Origin: Chara braunii
Lineage: Eukaryota; Streptophyta; Charophyceae; Charales; Characeae
Direction of reading: 5' to 3'
DNA: 46,600 nucleotides
Assembly: GCA_003427395.1 (NCBI GenBank)
Contig: BFEA01000032.1
Span: 3,802,009-3,848,608, forward strand
Made by a program: the position numbers and the translations under genes. This document shows positions 41,827 to 46,600 of the stretch, in pieces. The number at the start of each line of letters is the position of its first letter. Within the stretch, counting starts at the first letter, position 1. A model generated the notes under the pieces. That model was not told the DNA's origin, made no database searches, and was given only the letters and a program-made list of their open reading frames with translations.

Positions 41827-42465
41827 CTGGCCCGTAATCTAACTTATCATATGGTCATGGGAGAGTCGGACTAACCGATCTAGGTGGCCCTCGAGCCCCC
41901 AGTTTCCATTGCCTCAATCGCACCACCCGGGGGTTCCGTCTAAGTGTGAGTAAGAGAATCCTCCAGCCTATATTCACCCATGCTATTGCTGCCACCTTTT
42001 GCTGTCTCTGTCTCCTCTTCCTCGATCTCCATATCCCATTTGTCTTCCCTCTCCTCCATCTCTTTGTCCGAGCATTCATCTCTGTAATATCTTTCCATGT
42101 CAATTGCGTAAGTTATGGAGTCCATACCATCGTCCCCCTCGAAAATCCCCTTGCTAATCAACTCAGCCAAGGCGGCGGCCGACAATTCAACGGGGACGTC
42201 GATCCCTGACAACACGTTGTAGGGGATGGTTGTCACTGTGTTCCACGGCCTCCACCTCAAACCACTCCTCACATTTGGGCCTTTGGGCACTTTTGCGACG
42301 AGAGGAGTGAAAGACCTAGGGGATCTGGGGTCTATCTTATCATCAATATCTCGCTGATCCTCCTTAGGTTCTTTCAATGCTTCGCTCCCCCACTGAGAAG
42401 TGAGGGAATCAATCTCAAAGACCCCCAGTGGTTACGCTGCTGTGATTTTCTCCTGGAGAACTGAT

Positions 42466-42945
42466 GCAACATTCTGCCCTTCGTCAATCCTAGGGATTGC
42501 AAATGATACATCAGTGGCAACCTTACATTTTTTCTTCTCCTCAATGAACCGAGCTGCCAGAAGAGGTCTTATTCCTATCAGTGTCAGCCTTGCAGATTGA
42601 GCTTGCCCCAACACCTTTGGGGCCATGCCGTCTGCAATCTGTTTTAGTGTGAAGTACTCCGGCTCATATGCCGTGTCCAATTTCTTGAGCTTCTTTGTCT
42701 GGGCTGCAACATTCTGCCCTTCGTCAATCATAGGGATTGCAAATGATACAACGGTGGGAACCTTACGTTTTTTCTTCTCCTCAATGAACCGAGCTACCAG
42801 TAAAGGTCTTGTTCCCATCAGTGTCAGCCTTGCAGATTGAGCTTGCCCCAACACCTTCGGGGCCATGTCGTCTGCAATCTGTTTCTGTGTGAAGTACTCC
42901 GGCTCATATGTCGTGTTCAATTTCTTGAGCTTCTTTGTCTGGGCT
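42466..42945 (-). repeat. 240-bp in-frame tandem duplication in LINE ORF1
   Basis: Two adjacent copies (42466-42705 and 42706-42945) with about a dozen differences. Each encodes 80 residues, starting AQTKKLKKL, through YEPEYFT-KQIAD, APKVLGQAQSARLTL, to SFAIP-IDEGQNVA. Both copies stay open, and the length is a multiple of three. Confidence 0.95.
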
Positions 42946-44257
42946 TCAACCACCCGCGATTTCCTGCTCAAGTTCACTCCTTGCTGATTTCTCTGCTGGT
43001 TCCTTTTCAGCCTGACTTCTGCTGTTCCGTTTCTTATTCGGGTTCATGGAGGTCTTCCATTTTTTAGATCTCAAAATCGCATAAGTGCATCCTTGGAATC
43101 AGCTTGTGTTATGTCCTCGTCTCGAATCCCTTGTTCCCTTGCCCTCTTCTTCTCAGCGAATTTCAACGCTGCATACTCGAAGAACTCCTCTGCTTAGACC
43201 AGGAGGTCAAACTGGTTGGGAGAGGTTTTGAAGCCTAAAGTTGTGTTCTTTTTTTGATTCTGTGTTCTTTCCATGTGCTTTAGGCAAGTTGTACGAATGT
43301 CAAAGAGGTGTTCTCGGTCTGCCTTCGTCTTTTCAATGTACTCCCTCAGCCATGGGGGCATCTCCTTGCTGGATCGTCCTCATCGCTACTGGGAGTTGAG
43401 GTTCCTGTGGTCTCATCAGACTTACCGTTGTGTGCCTGATTTCCTTCCGTTGGGTCTGCTTGCTGCCCCTGCAACAGCCCTTTGCTGTAAGCATTGTCTA
43501 CCCCCCCTTCTCGTTTTAGTGTCCGGTTTGCCTCCCTCTTTGTTCCTTCTTCCATCGTTCTCTCATTCTCTGTTTGTTTCTGGGCTGATTCCTGTTTTGC
43601 CTCTTCCTCCCTCATGATGATGAGATTTTGGATTCTGGTCTGGAACCTCTCTGTTCCTTTTTTATACATTCTTCTTCCACTTGTTCCCGTACCAGATCCA
43701 AGTCTCATAACAGGTTCCCTCTTGCCTTTTCTTCCAAAATGACACGGGAGTCATTGATCGGGACTGCTCTAATCTTTGTTGGGTTGCCTGTCTGTTTCCT
43801 TGTGGCCTTCTTCTGCCACCTGCTGTCTACAAGAGGGAAGATGTTAGGTTTCTTCGTCGTTGGTTCCTTATCTGTGAAATGCCAAACCCACCCGGTTCCT
43901 CCAGGTTGAAATTGAAGACCCACCCACCGTAGGTGGGGTCAACTATGTACCATGTCCCCAGCGCATCCCGTACCTCGACCAACATGTTGGGATGTAATTG
44001 CTTCTCCTTCTGTTTCTTTGCGAACTTGGGGCACGCGGGATCGGACCCCACATGGCCCCTTTCTCTCCAAAGAAGATAGGGGATGTTTTGGTGGAGACTG
44101 TGATTTCCTGTACCCTGTTTTGGATTTGGAATTCCCATATTTGAGCGAAGACCGGTGGATCGTCCGCCTTCACTTCCAAAACGGCATTCATCGTTCCCAC
44201 ATGATAGGACAAGAACTCCGACATTGGTAAGATCCATTTGATGCTTTTATTTGTCGG

Positions 44258-44452
44258 ATATGGACGATTGGTTCCGTTGCTAACTAAATATACACCAAAT
44301 TCTCCTTTGGGTGCTTCTACACAGGTGTACGTAGAAGAAGCTCGTACAGACACACCCTCCCTGTAAAGCTTCAAGTGATGAATTAAGGATTCCATGGATT
44401 GTTTCATTTGAGAGCGTGAAGGAGGACAAAGTTTACGACCATCCGCTTTGAT
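44258..44452 (-). pseudogene. nad7: nad7 fragment (mitochondrial NADH dehydrogenase subunit 7)
   Basis: Encodes [40 protein letters not shown] and [20 protein letters not shown], ending at TNRPY. This is the C-terminal quarter of the 49-kDa complex I subunit. MESLIHHFKLY and [10 protein letters not shown] are hallmarks of the mitochondrial protein; the plastid homologue NdhH reads differently here. The segment is in a different frame from rps12 and shares the first 8 bases with it. The final ~50 residues are missing. It is probably nonfunctional, given its loss of both ends. Confidence 0.93.
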
Positions 44453-44715
44453 CTGCCTCGACGTCGATTAGGAATTCCTTGTAAGTCTTTCACTCCTCGA
44501 ATACAATGGTATTTTACACCAGGCAAATCTTTGACTCTACCTCCTCGAACCATAACAATANAGTGCTCTTGTAAATTATGGCCTTCTCCCGGAATGTATG
44601 CAATAACCTCATTTCGATTGGTTAATCTCACTTTAGCTATTTTGCGTAAAGCTAAGTTGGGTTTTTTGGGTGTTCTTGTAGAAACACGAAGGCATACTCC
44701 CTGCTTTTGGGAGCG
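44446..44715 (-). pseudogene. rps12: rps12 fragment (mitochondrial ribosomal protein S12)
   Basis: Encodes [69 protein letters not shown] and [17 protein letters not shown], roughly residues 28-118 of ~125. The ending GVKDLxGIPxRRRGRSK is the mitochondrial form; the plastid form has a different C-terminus. One N at 44561 hides a codon. The first ~27 and last few residues are missing. It is continuous in frame with the nad2 piece, so a chimeric open frame of 199 codons results by chance. Confidence 0.93.
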
Positions 44716-44718
44716 GCA

Positions 44719-44952
44719 AAAAAGAGAAAATTTGCTGCAAAATCCTGCTAATGGAGGTAGTCCTGCCAATGAAAACATAGTAATAGACATTGTAATAGCT
44801 AAAATAGGATTCGTCAACGCTAACGCGACTAAATCCACTATATATTTTAAACGATTTTGGTGTAAAGCTAAAACTATTCCAAATACATTGATGGTCATTA
44901 TTACATAAATGAAAACACCTATTAGTAAAGATTGTATACCTTCAATACCGTT
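44719..44952 (-). pseudogene. nad2: nad2 fragment (mitochondrial NADH dehydrogenase subunit 2)
   Basis: Encodes [60 protein letters not shown] and AGFCSKF. These are the membrane helices and the conserved [12 protein letters not shown] segment of complex I subunit ND2, close to bryophyte and charophyte proteins. About 78 codons of a ~490-residue protein. LPP replaces the usual IPP. It stops at FSLF and is joined directly to rps12. The bases after the joint could still be read as ND2 (F-A-A) after a one-base shift, so the junction has overlapping homology. Confidence 0.88.
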
Positions 44953-45572
44953 TTCCCAATCTGTCCACCACCAGCCCATGGTAGCCTGGCTGGATTTTGT
45001 CAAACTGGACTCAAAATTGTTCTTTTAACGACGTCTGTTTGCATGAGACTGAGAAGGTGGGGTTGGGTCTTACGATTGTTTGTTTCTTCCACTGTACGAT
45101 AGTGCAAATTGACCCACTGTAGTTCCTCAATTTCATTTCTGTTGCAATCCTTGCATGATCCTCCGAGTTGAAGATCACCATCACTGTTGTGCGACCCAGG
45201 TTCATCAGTAAGAAGGATTCGGTTGAAGATTTCGACTTGTCTTCTTTTCTAATTGTTTCGGTTATCCACTTCCTTTTCTTTGTTGGCACCAGGTCTGCTC
45301 CATTCCTTGCGAAGTTGAATTTCTCATGAAATTCGTCAAATTCAGCTACTTTGTTGTTTGGATATTTCCAAAAAATGGTTTCTTTTGCATCCCTTCCGTG
45401 TTCGGTTGCTTCTTGATCATTCTCCTGGAACTTTTGTTTCTTTAATGATAAACTTCAAGGCTTGATTGTTGATGATCTTTGCTGATCCTTTGTTCAGTTG
45501 TGTTGTGCGGCCATTTGCAGACGTCCCTTGGAGAGTTTGCTTAAACCTTGAAGGACCCTGGGGTCTCATTGG

Positions 45573-46535
45573 TGCCAGGGCTCTGCATTTCTACCCCTCT
45601 TAGTGACGATCTTGCTCACAAGATGCGGGACTTGATAGGACTACATGAACTGTTTTTTGTTGTGTGGATGCGTTCTCAGTCGTTAGTAGGTGGACAGAAA
45701 ACAGGACGTGGGGAAAGGGTGGTAAAAGTTTGTAGGAGGTGGATCTGTGAAATGTGGTTTTGGGATCGGGTTTGGAGTGTGCTAGACGTTGTAGCGATCT
45801 CGGGGGATTATCGGGGTAGGACCAGTGTAGTTAAGTAGTTGGTCTTGTAAAGGGCCTGGAGAGCAGAGCAAGGTTCTACAATTGTGTTGGGAATGATTGA
45901 CGAATGGAGCTTTGTGGAGTGGTGGTGTGTCGTGGAAATTGCCAATCGGAGGGTGGGGTCGGGGTAAAAAAAAAAAAAAAACGTTATCTGCTTGTGAGCC
46001 TTGTGTTATAAATTTTGTTTATTTATTCTTGATCAATCGAACTCCCATTGGTTAGCACGGATCGTTCCAGAAATGGGGTGGTGTTCTTGTGATTGGTAGT
46101 GGTAGTGGTTGTATCTGATATGCTATTTCGACTGGAGAGGGAGGTGGGCCAGGTGGCTAGAGGGGTGATGGTGAAATGGTGAGGAGGGGGGGGGTTGCTA
46201 CTGGGCAGTGAACGAGGGAGATGAATTAAGTGAAAGCGAGTAGTGGAGTGGCGACGATTGGTTATCCGTTCGGGATTAATGGAGGGTCGTGGCATGGCAG
46301 CTTGTACGCGAGGGGTTGGATTCACGGGCGAGACGGGCTGCCAATATTCGGAGGGGGGGCGAAGGAGAGGGGGGGGGGAGAGGCGAAGGGGTCCAAATTG
46401 CAGGGATCCAGGAAATCGGGTGGGAGAGGTGAGGAGGAGTTTCTAGCCGGGGGGAGATAGGTCGTAGTTGCAGGTGAGTGAGGGAGATCGATCAGGGTGA
46501 GGATATCGTGCTGTAGCGTATGTGCGTGGGGAGAG
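45573..46535. other. No gene recognised; possible LINE 5' region
   Basis: Upstream of LINE ORF1 on the minus strand. It contains an A-run at 45966-45980 and G-rich stretches (46186-46197, 46347-46380). Short open frames have no motifs. The 5' end of the LINE could lie here, but no boundary is visible. Confidence 0.45.
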
Positions 46536-46566
46536 TTATACACATCTAGATGTGTATAAGAGACAG
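46536..46566. other. Nextera mate-pair junction adapter (Tn5 mosaic ends) left in the assembly
   Basis: 46548-46566 is AGATGTGTATAAGAGACAG, the exact 19-base Tn5 mosaic end. It is preceded by TTATACACATCT (46536-46547), the last 12 bases of its reverse complement. Two mosaic ends back to back form the circularisation junction of Nextera mate-pair libraries. A natural origin is very unlikely. The minus-strand frame through it shows SYTHLDVY, a peptide known from adapter-contaminated gene models. Confidence 0.95.
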
Positions 46567-46600
46567 TTCTGGAAGGACGTCCGGATCGTAAAACCCCCAA
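46567..46600. repeat. Piece of the 160-bp tandem repeat after the adapter
   Basis: TTCTGGAAGGACGTCCGG and the bases to the window end match 37831-37849 and then the unit start at 37690. Because the adapter lies directly before it, this piece may have been joined artificially from another locus. Confidence 0.9.

Larger units (their letters stand above)
44258..44952 (-). other. NUMT: nuclear insertion of joined mitochondrial gene fragments (nad2, rps12, nad7)
   Basis: Three internal pieces of plant-type mitochondrial genes lie end to end in the same direction, with no spacer between them. The flanks on both sides belong to LINE ORF1. None of the three has its start or stop. The joints show short shared bases (TTTTGCCGC between nad2 and rps12; GATCAAAG between rps12 and nad7). 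This points to end joining of fragments before or during insertion. Confidence 0.85.
41940..45572 (-). pseudogene. LINE ORF1, interrupted by a mitochondrial DNA insertion
   Basis: Probable start ATG at 45571 (minus). After one frameshift the N-terminal part runs to 45011 and ends with an RNA-binding-like segment (LLMNLGRTTVMVIFNSEDHA, CTIVQWKKQTIVRPNP), which resembles the DUF4283 region of plant LINE ORF1. Mitochondrial sequence occupies 44952-44258. ORF1 then resumes ([38 protein letters not shown]). After a frameshift near 44065 comes a degenerate zinc knuckle ([16 protein letters not shown]; His and last Cys kept). Downstream are Lys/Glu/Thr-rich linkers, a duplicated 80-residue unit (42466-42945) and an acidic C-terminus (KEMEEREDKWDMEIEEEETE) ending at about 41943. 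The endonuclease of ORF2 follows 115 bases later. ORF1 would be near 960 residues without the insertion. Confidence 0.7.

Noticed and set aside
44446-44715. Plastid rps12 or plastid ndhB/ndhH origin
   Set aside because: The rps12 C-terminus ([17 protein letters not shown]) and the nad7 segment ([11 protein letters not shown]) are of the mitochondrial type, and the ND2 segment also fits mitochondrial nad2.
46322-46600. Minus-strand frame at the window end containing SYTHLDVY
   Set aside because: It is translated sequencing adapter joined to repeat DNA.

Overview
This is nuclear DNA from a streptophyte, most likely a charophyte green alga such as Chara; the species is a guess. Three observations support this: plant-type LINEs and chromodomain Ty3/gypsy elements fill the window; one spliced-looking gene exon is present; and a nuclear insertion carries fragments of plant-type mitochondrial nad2, rps12 and nad7. 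Nothing looks bacterial. The window is a graveyard of nested, broken retrotransposons with one plausible host exon.

Layout. 1-7100: no recognisable gene; microsatellites, a tandem tRNA-derived SINE-like repeat (981-1306) and a dispersed repeat (3318-3465, 4683-4850). 7237-8368 (minus): a long exon, disordered for most of its length, ending at the start of a BtuF/TroA-like fold and a splice donor. 8863-8982: a hairpin MITE. 9480-12060: two LINE 3' halves facing each other. 12087-18005: a minus-strand Ty3 fragment ('Ty3-A', RT thumb to chromodomain plus 3' LTR) whose LTR is split by a younger LINE with a perfect 17-bp target-site duplication. 17070-22725: a plus-strand Ty3-A copy (5' LTR, PBS, leader, gag, protease, RT) cut off by a 117-bp fold-back. 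22834-24063: a LINE 3' end and two further LINE tails. 24157-25631: a diverged solo LTR. 26347-27253: RT of a third Ty3 family (Ty3-C). 27256-30110: a decayed LINE reverse transcriptase. 30135-37100: an almost full-length but decayed Ty3-B. 37530-37997: a 160-bp tandem repeat. 38110-39210: another LINE fragment. 39250-40660 (minus): Ty3-C RNase H and integrase. 40830-45572 (minus): a LINE with ORF1 and endonuclease, its ORF1 interrupted by the mitochondrial insertion (44258-44952). 46536-46566: a Nextera mate-pair junction adapter left in the assembly, followed by a piece of the 160-bp repeat.

How it fits together. At least three Ty3 families and three LINE types have inserted into each other. 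Internal stops mostly fit C-to-T or G-to-A changes from Gln, Trp or Arg codons, as expected of methylated, silenced DNA. Shared RNA features recur: a palindrome-rich leader module in two Ty3 families and a two-hairpin 3' tail in two LINEs. No complete mobile element or complete host gene is visible. The last ~65 bases should be treated as an assembly artefact.
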